Origin: JAKAVN01 sp963796565 | GTDB taxonomy: Bacteria; Desulfobacterota; Binatia; Binatales; Binataceae | Direction: 5' to 3' | DNA length: 64,000 bases | Assembly: GCA_963796565.1 (NCBI GenBank) | Contig: CAWCMA010000003.1 | Span: forward strand, 372,001-436,000 | In this document: piece by piece, positions 20,568 to 31,943 of the stretch | Layout of the letters: every line of letters begins with the position of its first letter | Position numbering within the stretch: the stretch's first letter is position 1 | Program-made: the position numbers and the translations under genes | Notes under the pieces: generated by a model | Told to the model about the DNA's origin: nothing | The model's input: the letters and a program-made list of their open reading frames with translations, nothing else | Databases searched by the model: none

Positions 20568-20939
20568 TCATGCATGCGTCGCCGTGATCCATTCGCGGGC
20601 CGCGGCCGCCTCGGACACGGCGAAGACCCGGATCTCGCCTGGCATCAGGAAGCGGAAGAAATTGGCCGCATGACTGATCCAGTCAACGTCCGTTACGACC
20701 GCCACGCGCTCCCAGCGCGAGAGATGTTCGACCCCGATTTTGAAATCCTCCCACATCGCGCCGGCTTCCATGCTGGAGAATTCTCGCCCCAGCTCGTAGT
20801 AGCAGCGGATTTTCGGATGCCGCTTGAGGGTCATCTCGACTCGCGGCACGAGGATGTCCTGATAATCGCGTCTGGTCACGACGCCGTGGGCCGAAGCGGC
20901 GACGACGTTGTCGGGAAAATCCGCAAGAATCTCGATCAT
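20568..20939 (-). CDS. SpoIIAA-like (STAS-type) protein
   Basis: A 123-residue protein of the SpoIIAA-like/DUF3478 family: MIEILADFPDNVVAASAHG, then YYELGREFSSMEAGAMWEDF, SRWERVAVVTDVDWI and RVFAVSEAAAAREWI. These are the usual segments of this STAS-like fold, some members of which bind lipids; no antisigma partner is nearby. The ATG at 20939 is preferred because GGAGG sits 5 bases upstream; the GTG at 20951 would overlap the ribosome-binding site. Confidence 0.82.
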   Translation of the reverse strand: MIEILADFPDNVVAASAHGVVTRRDYQDILVPRVEMTLKRHPKIRCYYELGREFSSMEAGAMWEDFKIGVEHLSRWERVAVVTDVDWISHAANFFRFLMPGEIRVFAVSEAAAAREWITATHA

Positions 20940-21046
20940 GTTGTCCTCCACCTTGTCGCAGAGCCAATTCAGACCATCAGTACATCAGTCGCAGCCCTCG
21001 CTTCACCACTATCCATTGAAAGAGCATTTAGCTGGATATTCATTTA

Positions 21047-21980
21047 TTAGTATTCTTCCGCGCTCGCCGACGACTCCACCGCGGGCGGTGCGACCGCGAT
21101 GCCCTGCTGCTCGCAGGTGTTCGCGACGTCGGAAACGGTGGCGCGATGCATGTCGCGGGTCCAGCGCAGATCGTCGAATTCAGTGCCGCGATGGCATCGT
21201 GCAGCGATCGTCCCACATCACGAGATCGTGCACGCGCCATCGGTGGGTATATACGAACCGGCGTTGCGTGGCGTGTGCGATTAGCTGGTCGATGAGCGCG
21301 CGGCCCTCGGCCTCCGGCATTCCGACGATGCGCCCGGCGTGCGACGCGATGTAGAGCGATTTCCGTCCATTTTCAGGAATCGTTCGCGTCATCACCTGCG
21401 GAACCGGCGGCAGGTTCTTGCGCTCGGCGTCGGTGAAGCCGCTGAAACCGGTGCGCGCGCGCGAAAAGGCGAGGGCGTGCTCCGCGACCAGGCCTTCCAG
21501 GCGCTGCTTCAAATCTTGGTCGAGGGCATCATAGGCGGCGCGCAGGTCGGCGAATTCGGTGTGGCCGCCGATTGGTGGAATCGTCCGCGCATACAGCAAC
21601 GAGGCGCGCGCCGGCAGATACTTGAAGGAACTGTCGGTGTGCCATAGGCGATTGCCGAGCTGGAACATCCGCACGCGGCTTTTCTCGCCCCAAATTTCGC
21701 TCTGCGCGTTGAGGTTGGAAATATCGGCCAGGTCGGTTCGCAGGCGCAGCTTCGCGCCCGGGTTCAAGGCCGCGATGGTGGTTTCGAGCGGGCCGAAGTT
21801 CCTGGCAAATTCGATGTGCTGCTCCTCGGAGAGTTCCTGGCCGGGGAAAATCAGCACCGAATAATCCCAGAAGGCCTGCTTGATCGACGCCACCTCGGCC
21901 GGATCGAGCGGCCGCGACAAATCCACGTCGCCGATCTCGGCGGCGAAGCTTGCGGTCACCGGACATACCGTGATTGCCAT
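21047..21980 (-). pseudogene. TauD/TfdA-family dioxygenase, frameshifted near the 3' end
   Basis: An Fe(II)/2-oxoglutarate dioxygenase reading frame of 266 codons from ATG 21980. RLWHTDSSFK gives the first two iron ligands (H114, D116). Intact homologues continue past VMWDDRCTM with His-Arg-Gly-Thr, where that His is the third iron ligand. Here one extra C at about 21191-21194 turns the text into PSRH and a stop at 21180. Skipping that base restores HRGTEFDDLRWTRDMHRATVSD-type sequence to a stop at 21047, about 45 further codons. The gene is therefore either recently inactivated or miscalled by one base. Substrate unknown. Confidence 0.82.
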
Positions 21981-22100
21981 CAGAGTTTCTCTCTCCGCGA
22001 TTGGGTTGCTGAATGTCGTATCTCAGATGGCGCGCGAAGCGGTCAAGCGCGATCGAGGCGAAGCGGGATGAATTGCGGGACGGTTGGCGTTCGCGCCGGG

Positions 22101-22676
22101 CTAAGGCGAGGGCGCGGAAGAGGGTTCAGACGAGGGCTCAGGCGCGGATTCAGGTGCGGACGCCTGCGCGCCTGCGCGCATGCTGTCGAAAAAGCTCGTA
22201 TTCGCACTGACGAACTGCCCCAGCGCAGTGACAATCTGGTCCGACATTTCGGACACCTTGTCTTTGCCCACCCGAAACACGGAGGAGTCCTCGAATACCT
22301 CGCCCGGCAGCTTGTCAGAGTAAATGGTGAAGGTGACCGACACCGCGGACATGCGGCCGTCAAGCTTGTTGTCGATTCCCTTCCACATATCCACGCAGGC
22401 GAAATGCACGCCCATCCCGTATCCGCTGGTGTTGTCGGCCAGTTGATAGCCTACCGATTTGTCGATCTTCTGTTTGAAGACGGTACAGAAATTCTGCCCT
22501 ACGGCGTCGGCGCAACGGCACGCCACGTTGATGTTGATCTTTCCGGTTGCGGCTTCCGCCCCCCCACCGGTGGGCGAAAGGGTCACTATGACAAGCGCCA
22601 GCAGGCCTGCCGCGAGTATGAATGCAGGAATTCTCAAGACTGGGTGGAGGCTAGCCAACGGCGCCGGTGCGGGCAA
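22101..22676 (-). CDS. hypothetical secreted/membrane-anchored Cys-containing protein
   Basis: Up to 191 residues. A hydrophobic segment (AFILAAGLLALVIVTL) near residues 18-33 is a signal peptide or anchor, followed by a domain with NVACRCADAVGQNFCTVF and VHFACVDMW, suggesting disulfides or metal binding in the periplasm. The C-terminus is a Ser/Glu/Pro/Ala repeat tail. No ATG exists at the 5' end: TTG codons at 22676, 22658 and 22637 are candidates, and none has a clear ribosome-binding site. I recognise no family. Confidence 0.55.
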   Translation of the reverse strand: MPAPAPLASLHPVLRIPAFILAAGLLALVIVTLSPTGGGAEAATGKININVACRCADAVGQNFCTVFKQKIDKSVGYQLADNTSGYGMGVHFACVDMWKGIDNKLDGRMSAVSVTFTIYSDKLPGEVFEDSSVFRVGKDKVSEMSDQIVTALGQFVSANTSFFDSMRAGAQASAPESAPEPSSEPSSAPSP

Positions 22677-22747
22677 GAGGGTTTTGCGTTTTTAACGTCA
22701 GCAATTTTGGATCACGCAATTCCGGATCAGACGGCGGACGCTCTCGC

Positions 22748-23920
22748 TCAGATCGCGCCGCGTGCGCGCAGCCCGGCGATCGCCGCCGCATCGTATCCGA
22801 GCGCGCTCAGCACGGCATCGGTATGTTCGCCCTTCTCGGGCGTCGGCGTTCGTAATTCCCAAGGCGTGCGGCTTAGATCGACCGCCTGGCCGACCAGCTC
22901 CCGGCGTCCATGCTCTGGACCCTCGATCGCGCGCGCGATGCCGATGTGCCGCACCTGCGGGTCGGCGAATACCTGATCGATGCGATTGATCGGGCCGCAT
23001 GGCACGCCGGCGCGATTGAGAATCTCGATCCATTCGGCCGACGGCCGGGTGCGAGTGATCGCCTCGATGGCCGCGTTGAGCTGGTCACGATTGCGCAGCC
23101 GGGCCTTTCCGCTCGAGTAGGCCGGATCGCCCGCAAGCTGTTCCGCACCCAGTGCCTTGCACAGACGGGTGAACAACTCATGACCGGACCCCGCAATATT
23201 GATGTGTCCGTCGGCCGTCGCGAATACGCCCGTCGGAATCGCGGTCGGATGATTGTTGCCGGCCTGCTCCGGCACTTCTCCGGCGAGTAGCCACCGTGCC
23301 GCCTGGAAATCCAGCATCGCGACCTGCGCCGCGAGCAGCGAGGTCTGCACCCACTGCCCCTCGCCCGATTCCTCCCGCTCCAGCAGCGCGAGCAGGATGC
23401 CCATCGCGCAGAAAACGCCTGCCGTGAGATCGGCGATCGCGATGCCCACTCGGACCGGCCCCTGGCCCGCGAGCCCGGTTATCGACATCAGTCCGCCCAT
23501 CCCCTGCGCAATCTGGTCGAGCCCCGGCCGATCGGCGTAAGGCCCGTCCTGACCGAAGCCAGAGATGCTCGCGTACACCAGCCGCGGGTTGATCGCGCGC
23601 AAGCGCTCGTAGTCGATGCCGAGCCGGTGCTTCACGTCGGGGCGATAGTTCTCGACCAGCACGTCGGCGCCTTCGACCAGGCGCCTGAGGATTTCGAGCC
23701 CCTCGGGGTGCTTGAGGTTGAGGGTCAGGCTGCGCTTGTTGCGATGCAGGTTCTGGAAATCGGGACTGGTGCGCGAACCGACTTCGGTGGCGTCATTGTC
23801 GGGAGTTTCGATCTTCAGAACATCGGCGCCCCAGTCGGCGAGCTGGCGCACGGCCGTCGGCCCTGAGCGCGCGCGAGTTAGATCGATGACTTTGAAGCGG
23901 GACAGCGGCAGCTTATTCAT
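22748..23920 (-). CDS. class III CoA-transferase (CaiB/Frc family)
   Basis: A 390-residue family III CoA-transferase that moves CoA between carboxylic acids. KVIDLTRARSGPTAVRQLADWGADVLKIE at the N-terminus, NLNLKHPEG-type residues, VLVENYRPDVKHRLGID and the catalytic Asp in RPGLDQIAQGMGGLM (D135) are diagnostic. The C-terminal half has PCGPINRIDQVFADPQV. It acts in the cytosol on an acyl-CoA that cannot be named. The gene stands alone on the minus strand, next to the HTH gene of the 24-31 kb module. Confidence 0.92.
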   Translation of the reverse strand: MNKLPLSRFKVIDLTRARSGPTAVRQLADWGADVLKIETPDNDATEVGSRTSPDFQNLHRNKRSLTLNLKHPEGLEILRRLVEGADVLVENYRPDVKHRLGIDYERLRAINPRLVYASISGFGQDGPYADRPGLDQIAQGMGGLMSITGLAGQGPVRVGIAIADLTAGVFCAMGILLALLEREESGEGQWVQTSLLAAQVAMLDFQAARWLLAGEVPEQAGNNHPTAIPTGVFATADGHINIAGSGHELFTRLCKALGAEQLAGDPAYSSGKARLRNRDQLNAAIEAITRTRPSAEWIEILNRAGVPCGPINRIDQVFADPQVRHIGIARAIEGPEHGRRELVGQAVDLSRTPWELRTPTPEKGEHTDAVLSALGYDAAAIAGLRARGAI

Positions 23921-24062
23921 AGCAGCCGATCATAATTCGACCCGCGCTTAGATCGCTAACGGATTCGGCGGGACTTGCGCGCCGCCCGTCGCAAGTTGCG
24001 GCGAAGATTCCGCGACGGCTATCGGGGGAAAAAATAGAAGCGGGCGATCCCGGCCCTGGCGA

Positions 24063-24296
24063 CTAACTCTTGCCCTTTGAAGAATCGGGAGCCCCCGCTT
24101 CCATCTCCGATCGCCATTTGTCGATGGTCTCGATGTTGAAGCGCCAGTCGCTGCCGATTCGAAAGGCCGGAATCTTGCGCCGCTTGATCAGCCGGTAAAT
24201 GGTGGAGGGATGCACGTGCAAGTATTCCGAGACCTCCTCCACAGTCATGACCTTGCTCTGACGCCCGAACAACGGACGATCACTATCTCGAGTCAT
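24063..24296 (-). CDS. small HTH (excisionase/MerR-like) DNA-binding protein, copy 1
   Basis: About 77 residues. The helix-turn-helix MTVEEVSEYLHVHPSTIYRL is followed by KIPAFRIGSDWRFNIETI, the wing typical of HTH_17/excisionase-family proteins. The ATG at 24296 is preferred; the frame is open to a TTG at 24317. It is a clear paralogue of the protein at 30733-30984 (shared TVxExSEYL, TIYR and identical FRIGSDWRF), and the two genes point away from each other around the kinase/Tad block. Its role could be local transcription control; nothing shows recombination activity. Confidence 0.8.
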   Translation of the reverse strand: MTRDSDRPLFGRQSKVMTVEEVSEYLHVHPSTIYRLIKRRKIPAFRIGSDWRFNIETIDKWRSEMEAGAPDSSKGKS

Positions 24297-24906
24297 TATC
24301 GCCACCCAAACCTGCAAACAGCCGCGGACGCCAAACTCTCAGCCGTGAGCGTCGAAGAAGTACCCTCCGATCCTAAACAATGCGCCGGCGGCACACTTGT
24401 CCAAGGCGCTTCGCCCACGACTGGCAGCATAATTGTGCTACGCAGGAGCTACCATTGCTTCTGTAGCATCATTCAAGGGAGCTAGCATAGACATGTAATT
24501 GCTCGGCAAGGAGTCGGATGCATAGATAAAGCCAAACGGGCCCAGATATGCGAAGACAGAAGGAGAAATTGTGGAAAGACGACTCGCCGGACGCTTCGAG
24601 TGCGAACGATTTCAATTCAACTCCTTGTGGCGCGACTACGACAGCCTTGGATTCAGCGTTGCATAATCAGCACAATCGGATGGACGGGGAGGTCGAAAAG
24701 ATTTCGAGTAGGCATTCTAGCTCTGAGAACGATGCTTATCTCTGCCAAACATTGATTAATAAAGCGCATGCCATGGGATGCGGTTGAAATCGCTGCCTTA
24801 TATCGCTCACCTAGGCATAAATTCTGCATATCGCAGCAGGGGTATTAGTCGAGTCCGCTAGGAGTAATAGATCCGAGCGCACTGCGCGAGCTGTTCAGGG
24901 GGGAAG
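24297..24906. other. 610-bp gap upstream of the hybrid kinase
   Basis: No convincing gene. A 79-codon open frame (24548-24787, +) has Ser/Asn/His-rich composition and no recognisable domain, and I do not call it. The stretch is less GC-rich than the flanks. It must hold the promoters of the HTH gene (leftward) and the kinase (rightward), but no clear -35/-10 pair stands out. A spaced inverted repeat lies at 24436-24468. GGGGGGAAG directly before 24907 is a usable ribosome-binding site for the kinase. Confidence 0.5.
24436..24468. repeat. spaced inverted repeat TGCTAC...GTAGCA
   Basis: TGCTAC (24436-24441) and GTAGCA (24463-24468) are perfect 6-bp inverted arms 21 bases apart. A further GCTAC (24449-24453) lies inside, which also pairs with the right arm. 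It could be an operator for the neighbouring small HTH protein. This is weak evidence from symmetry alone. Confidence 0.3.
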
Positions 24907-27474
<2,568 letters not shown>

Positions 27475-27489
27475 GGACCCGGTATCCCT

Positions 27490-27519
27490 TCTTAAGACGG
27501 CCAGTCTTAAGACGGCCAG
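27490..27519. repeat. 15-bp perfect tandem repeat
   Basis: The 15-mer TCTTAAGACGGCCAG occurs twice head to tail (27490-27504 and 27505-27519), just after the kinase stop and at the junction with the decayed duplicate of the kinase 3' end. It may be a scar of the slippage or recombination that made the duplication. Confidence 0.85.
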
Positions 27520-27533
27520 CACGCAGTCAGATT

Positions 27534-27731
27534 GAGGCGTCGGCGCGAAACGGGACAGCCGAAGGCGCGCCGGCGCCGCCCGACCGGATCCAACGCGTGG
27601 CCGGCGTTATTCGGCCGCCGCTCGAAACGCATAGCTTGCGCGCGGGGCGCGAACCTCAAACGCTGCGAGAATCAGCGTCGTACTCAGGCACCCTAATCCC
27701 AACGCAAGACATAGTATCCTTTCTAAGATAG
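27534..27731 (+). pseudogene. decayed tandem copy of the kinase 3' end
   Basis: Bases 27534-27707 align without a gap to 27301-27474, the last 58 codons of the kinase, including the position of the stop (TAA in the kinase, CAA here). The translation EASARNGTAEGAPAPPDRI matches EALARNGTAEGAQALLDQI in the intact gene and continues in step to IPT. Similarity goes on past the kinase stop for about 25 bases; the copy's frame closes at a TAG at 27729-27731. No start or upstream Hpt sequence remains, so it is a partial duplicate now under no visible coding constraint. Confidence 0.82.
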
Positions 27732-27856
27732 CCGTCTCTACAACTTGCGGCGCGAGCCTCGCGACCGGCATCGACAACACGAAATAGGTAGCCACAGTAA
27801 GACTAACAAAAGTAATAAGAATAAAATCTATATACAGTTCATACTGATATCAAAAG

Positions 27857-27885
27857 TTGACTCGTCAGTCGCTTTGATCGATTAT
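27857..27885 (+). promoter_or_regulatory. putative sigma-70 promoter for the Tad-like genes
   Basis: TTGACT (27857-27862), a 17-base spacer and GATTAT (27880-27885) form a reasonable -35/-10 pair, inside a strikingly AT-rich stretch (about 27790-27895) that could act as an UP element. It lies about 120 bases upstream of the 28009 start. Prediction by eye only. Confidence 0.45.
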
Positions 27886-28008
27886 ATAGATACATCCGCA
27901 TTGGCCTCAGCCCAATGTCAATATGAACTACATCTGATGGCCCCGCCATTCCAGGTCCTTCGACGTATGTAGTCCAAGAGGACTCGCTCTTCAGGGGGGC
28001 CTGTCGTA

Positions 28009-29526
28009 ATGACCAGATGTCGTCGTGAATCCGGACAGATTATATACCTCGCCGCCATCTCGCTGGTCATGTTGCTCGGCTTCAGCGCTTTGGCGGTGGA
28101 TATCGGCATGCTCTACTCGACCAGGCGCCGCATGCAGACGGCCGCCGATGCCGCGGCGATTGCCGGCGCCACGGCGCTACGCGACGGACAGGATTACACG
28201 AAGGCCGCGAGCGACGTTGCGTCGTTCAACGGTTTTACCAATTCGCAGAACCAGGTGACGGTGACGGTTAGCCAGCCGACGCTTTCTTCCCCATACCCGA
28301 GCGGTGTGACCTACGTAGAGGTCGACGTTACACAATCGATGCCGACTTATTTTCTTCGAACTCTCGGTTACACATCTTTGAACGTGGGGGCGCGAGCTGT
28401 GAGCGCCGCAGTGACCGGACCTGCCTGCGTATATGCGCTCGACCCGACCGATTCGCGGAGCTTTTCGCTGACCGGCAACATTAACTTGACTGCTCAGTGC
28501 GGGCTGATAGACGACTCGAGCTCTTCTTCCGGGCTCTACCTGAATGGGAACATTACACTGAAAGCGACGACCATCGGGGTGAGCGCCAGCGCGTTTTCCC
28601 AGTCTGGCAACATCACGCTTTCGCCTCAGCCCGTTGTGAATGTAGCGACGCTGCCTGACCCGCTGGCGGCGCGGGCGCAGAGCGCGGCGCCCAGCGTTGG
28701 CTCATGTGTTCAGCAGCCCGGCCAATCCGGAAGCGAGAACTGGAGCGGCAACATCACCAGTCTCACGGTTCCGGTCGGAGTATATAACGGCGGCATCAGC
28801 ATCAGCGGCAACGTGAGCGGCACCGTCACCTTCTCCGCCGGCAACTATGGGAACAACGTCAACTTCAGCGGCAATGGCGGTAACCTGGTTTTCAATCCTG
28901 GCCAATACCAGAACGGTGGGAGCGGCGACAGCATCACACTGAACGGGAACACCGGGACGACTTTTAATGTCGGAAGCTACACGTTCTGCGGCGCCGTGGA
29001 CATCGCCGGAAACGGCACCGTCACCCTGCGGCCCGGAAAGTATTTCGGTGGAATCAAGATCTCTGGCAACGCCAATGTCAATTTCAGTCCCGGCACTTAC
29101 ATCCTGGCTGGCGGAGGGCTCTCGGTTACCGGCAACTCGACGCTGAACGGCACTGGTGTGACTTTTTACAACAGTAAGGCCACGGGATACGCGTACGCGC
29201 CGATCGCTTTGACCGGCAATGAAACGACCAAGCTGAGCGCTCCCACTTCGGGCCCTCTCGAAGGCTTCCTTTTGTTTCAGGATCCGTCGATCCCCGTCGG
29301 CTCCTCAGCCATCACCGTCATCGGCAATTCCGCCTCGAGCTTCGACGGCATCATTTACTCGCCCAATACCTCGATCAACTATTTCGGCAACTCCAGCGGC
29401 TCGGGCTACACTGTCCTGGTCGGCTACAAGATCACGATTACCGGCAATTCCAATTTCACTATCGGCAACAATTATTCCTCGCTCGCCAACGGGGCACCGA
29501 TAAAATCGAGCGCGCTCTATGAATAG
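28009..29526 (+). CDS. TadG-like pilus-assembly-related protein with Gly-Asn repeat domain
   Basis: A 505-residue protein. Residues ~8-50 (ESGQIIYLAAISLVMLLGFS, then RRRMQTAADAAAIAGA) are the TadG/TadE-type N-terminus: one membrane segment followed by the conserved Ala-rich helix. From about residue 150 the protein consists of some 14 short repeats built on (S/T/N/I)-G-N followed by a beta-strand (SGNITLS, NGNITLK, SGNVSGTVTF, AGNGTVTLR), as in surface beta-helix or polymer-forming domains. It is probably extracytoplasmic. It overlaps the next gene by 8 bases. No Tad ATPase, platform or secretin genes are present nearby. Confidence 0.78.
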   Translation: MTRCRRESGQIIYLAAISLVMLLGFSALAVDIGMLYSTRRRMQTAADAAAIAGATALRDGQDYTKAASDVASFNGFTNSQNQVTVTVSQPTLSSPYPSGVTYVEVDVTQSMPTYFLRTLGYTSLNVGARAVSAAVTGPACVYALDPTDSRSFSLTGNINLTAQCGLIDDSSSSSGLYLNGNITLKATTIGVSASAFSQSGNITLSPQPVVNVATLPDPLAARAQSAAPSVGSCVQQPGQSGSENWSGNITSLTVPVGVYNGGISISGNVSGTVTFSAGNYGNNVNFSGNGGNLVFNPGQYQNGGSGDSITLNGNTGTTFNVGSYTFCGAVDIAGNGTVTLRPGKYFGGIKISGNANVNFSPGTYILAGGGLSVTGNSTLNGTGVTFYNSKATGYAYAPIALTGNETTKLSAPTSGPLEGFLLFQDPSIPVGSSAITVIGNSASSFDGIIYSPNTSINYFGNSSGSGYTVLVGYKITITGNSNFTIGNNYSSLANGAPIKSSALYE

Positions 29527-30001
29527 TCATCCCTCGGGCAAGCAGGCTGTTGGGCGAGGCCGGCGCTGGTGGGCCGCGCGCGGTCAGAGCTATATCGAGT
29601 TGGCTTTCGTGCTTCCGGTGCTTGCGATCGTTCTGGTGGTGGCGGCCGATTTCGGCCGGCTTTTCTATATCTACGTCGGCGTGATAGACGCGGCGCGCGC
29701 GGGAGCCCAATACGGCTCAAACAGCGTCATTACCGCGGCCGATGCCACGGGAATGAGCGCGGCGGCCAAGCAGGATGGAATCAACGTTGCCAATCTGACC
29801 GTGAGCGCAAGCCAGTGTACGTGCGGGACGGCAACCTCCTCAATCGTGGCGTGCTCGTCGAACTTGTGCACCAACGATCCGAACGCGAACTATGTCATCG
29901 TCAATACGCAGGTCCCGTTCACCACAATAGTGAAATACCCGGGAATTCCTTTGTCGATCACGCTCAAGGGCCAAGCCGTGATGCAAGTTCAGCAGCAATG
30001 A
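29519..30001 (+). CDS. TadE-family pseudopilin-like protein
   Basis: A 160-residue protein with the TadE signature: a short basic N-terminus, GQSYIELAFVLPVLAIVLVV with the conserved Glu before the hydrophobic helix, then DFGRLFYIYVGVIDAARAGAQYGS. A CTCG motif and another cysteine later suggest a disulfide outside the membrane. TadE/F proteins are minor pseudopilins of Flp pili. It overlaps both neighbours (8 bases upstream; ATGA downstream), so the three genes form one operon. Confidence 0.85.
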   Translation: MNSHPSGKQAVGRGRRWWAARGQSYIELAFVLPVLAIVLVVAADFGRLFYIYVGVIDAARAGAQYGSNSVITAADATGMSAAAKQDGINVANLTVSASQCTCGTATSSIVACSSNLCTNDPNANYVIVNTQVPFTTIVKYPGIPLSITLKGQAVMQVQQQ

Positions 30002-30432
30002 AAAATCTGTTCGTCGGACTGCTTGCGAAAAGTATTTCCGGCACGGCGGCGGTGGAGTTTGCGCTTGCCGCTACGGTCTTCCTTTTGCTGACGTTTTCGA
30101 CAATCGAGATGGCGCTGCTGGTATACTCGTATAACACTATCGGCCATGCCGCCCGTGAATGCGTGCGCTACGCCATCGTGCATTCGCCGACCGGCCCCGA
30201 TCCGGTGACGGTCTCTCAGATTCAAAACGTCACGATTGGTTACGCTGACCTGCTTTCGCCAAACCAGCTAACGGCGAGCGGGGTCACGGTGACTTGGCCG
30301 GCCGATCCCAGTCTTCCCGCGCAGCAGGATGCGCAGTGCATGGTCTCCCTGAATTACGTCCTGCGGATACCCTTTCTGCCGTTAGTGACGCTGCCCCTCA
30401 GCGTTACCTCACGCATGCTCGTTTCCCAGTAG
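29998..30432 (+). CDS. second TadE/TadF-family pseudopilin-like protein
   Basis: A 144-residue protein starting at the ATG at 29998, which overlaps the previous stop (ATGA). SGTAAVEFALAATVFLLLTF and STIEMALLVYSYNTIGHAARE are the TadE-like segment: the processing-site Glu, a membrane helix and a following Ala/Arg helix. The C-terminal 90 residues form a beta-rich extracytoplasmic part. With its neighbours it gives a minimal TadG-TadE-TadE set lacking the assembly machine, which must be encoded elsewhere if the set works as a pilus. Confidence 0.85.
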   Translation: MKNLFVGLLAKSISGTAAVEFALAATVFLLLTFSTIEMALLVYSYNTIGHAARECVRYAIVHSPTGPDPVTVSQIQNVTIGYADLLSPNQLTASGVTVTWPADPSLPAQQDAQCMVSLNYVLRIPFLPLVTLPLSVTSRMLVSQ

Positions 30433-30732
30433 CGGCGGCGCACGAATTATTACCGCTCGCGTCGCGAGGCGACTGCGTGGGCGTGGAGGTTCGCAAAGAG
30501 CAACCGGCGTTGGGAGTCGATGACCCTCCGAGCTTTCTAATCCTTTCAGGTCAGAAACGTTCTCAGGCGATCCGGACCCGCGCCATCGAGAGCCGCCCGT
30601 GCTGACCGGACCTAACAAGGAGCTGCGATATCCGCAAAAGGAATGTATGGACGCTCAAAGATTAAGATGGGATGGTATTGCACTGTAAAAGCTAATATGT
30701 CAGGCTAGGACGCTGAAAGGAACGGTTAGGCT
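30433..30732. other. 300-bp gap after the Tad-like operon
   Basis: No gene seen. A short palindrome CTCGCG-T-CGCGAG (30456-30468) follows the operon stop but has no T-tract, so it is not a convincing terminator. The last 100 bases are richer in A/T and probably contain the promoter of the downstream HTH gene, though no clear -35/-10 pair could be fixed. Confidence 0.4.
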
Positions 30733-30984
30733 ATGCGTGCACGAGGGAAAGGTCCATATCGTTCTGGAGCGCCTAAAGTGACAAGCACGATACGAAACAA
30801 ATATCTGACGGTCGCTGAATTGTCCGAATATCTGCAGATTCATCGGACTACAATCTATCGGATGCTTAGGCAGGGTAAACTGCCGGGCTTCCGCATCGGT
30901 AGCGATTGGCGGTTCAGTCTCGAGGCGATTGAACAGTGGCAGCGCGATCAGACGAAGATCGATGTTGGAAACCAGATGTCCTGA
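30733..30984 (+). CDS. small HTH (excisionase/MerR-like) DNA-binding protein, copy 2
   Basis: An 83-residue protein. LTVAELSEYLQIHRTTIYRM is the helix-turn-helix, and KLPGFRIGSDWRFSLEAIEQ the wing. It is a paralogue of the protein encoded at 24063-24296 and faces away from it. An in-frame GTG at 30778 would remove the first 15 non-conserved residues and give a start closer to the paralogue's. Possible role: regulation of the kinase/Tad block. The stop lies 8 bases before the end of a convergent gene. Confidence 0.8.
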   Translation: MRARGKGPYRSGAPKVTSTIRNKYLTVAELSEYLQIHRTTIYRMLRQGKLPGFRIGSDWRFSLEAIEQWQRDQTKIDVGNQMS

Positions 30985-30992
30985 GCCGGCCG

Positions 30993-31943
30993 CTAGATTT
31001 CGTATCCCAGCCGACGGGCGCAGTCGCGCAGAATCTCCGGCTCCCAAACTGGCCGCCTGGGATTTTTCGCATGCGGCAGGCTGGTTGAAGTTCGTCCCAG
31101 CAGATGCAGAAACGTAGCGGCCGAGTGTTTGTAGGCCGGAACGGGCTCGCGAAACGCCACGTTGCCCAAATACTGTAGCGCGTCGGCCAGCGCGTAGTAG
31201 ACCGGGTCGCCGGTTTCCCAGAGCCGGTCGCGCTCGGCAAATTTCTCGGGCGCGAAAGTCGCCAGTCCCAGCAGGTAGTCCGAGCCGTATTCGATCATGT
31301 TGATGCCGAGGTCGTTGCCGGTATAGATGCGCAAGTCCGGCCGCACGGCGTCGCGCAGCGCGAGGCGCTCGAGTTCCGTAAGCCGATCGAGCGAGGAGTG
31401 CTTGATTCCCTTGAGCTCCGGAATCTCCATCAGGCCGCGTAACGCCGTATCGCTGAAAATCTCGCCGTTGGGCGCGAACATGCGTCCCAACTCGAAGCCG
31501 AGCACTTCGTCGCAGCCGCGGCACGCGGCGCGATATGCCTCGACTTTGTCACGGTCCGGCTTGCCATGCAGCCGCGCGGTCTGAAACAGGATCGGGATAC
31601 CGCCGAACTTCACGATGAGGTCCATCTGGCGCCGGTAGAGTGAGACCACTTCGCCGTCGCGGCCTTCGATGTAGGCGCCGGCGACGAACGGTGCGTTGTT
31701 TCCCAGCGCCTCCCGGGTCCATCGCAGGACATCGTGCTGTTCGGCGTCGCTGAGGTAGTTCACGTAGCCGGTATCCATATTCACCGCGTTCATCAGGCCG
31801 GCGCGATGCGTCGCCAGCAGATGGCGCTGAAACTCTTCGACCGCCACCGCACCGCGCGCGTCGTAGGGCAGCAGCGCCGCCGCGATTCCCCGCACCTTGC
31901 GGCGAAGCAGCCGCCGCTCGATCAGCGATTGGAGTTTCATCAT
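30993..31943 (-). CDS. dihydrodipicolinate synthase/N-acetylneuraminate lyase family aldolase
   Basis: A 316-residue class I aldolase-like TIM barrel. GIKHSSLDR contains the candidate Schiff-base lysine; AVNMDTGYVNYLSD and YTGNDLGINMIEYGSD are further family segments. It need not make dihydrodipicolinate: this branch is varied and usually catabolic. The ATG at 31943 overlaps the stop of the upstream Old Yellow Enzyme gene (ATGA), so the two are translationally coupled and probably share a pathway. The frame is open to 32177 but only within that gene. Confidence 0.85.
   Translation of the reverse strand: MMKLQSLIERRLLRRKVRGIAAALLPYDARGAVAVEEFQRHLLATHRAGLMNAVNMDTGYVNYLSDAEQHDVLRWTREALGNNAPFVAGAYIEGRDGEVVSLYRRQMDLIVKFGGIPILFQTARLHGKPDRDKVEAYRAACRGCDEVLGFELGRMFAPNGEIFSDTALRGLMEIPELKGIKHSSLDRLTELERLALRDAVRPDLRIYTGNDLGINMIEYGSDYLLGLATFAPEKFAERDRLWETGDPVYYALADALQYLGNVAFREPVPAYKHSAATFLHLLGRTSTSLPHAKNPRRPVWEPEILRDCARRLGYEI

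Noticed and set aside
24420..24440. TGGCAGCATAATTGTGC as a sigma-54 promoter for the kinase
   Set aside because: The -12 element needs GC at fixed spacing from the -24 GG; here it is GT, and the site is about 470 bases from the kinase start.
24548..24787. 79-codon open frame upstream of the kinase
   Set aside because: Low-complexity composition, no recognisable domain, and it lies in a gap with regulatory symmetry. Coding status cannot be supported.
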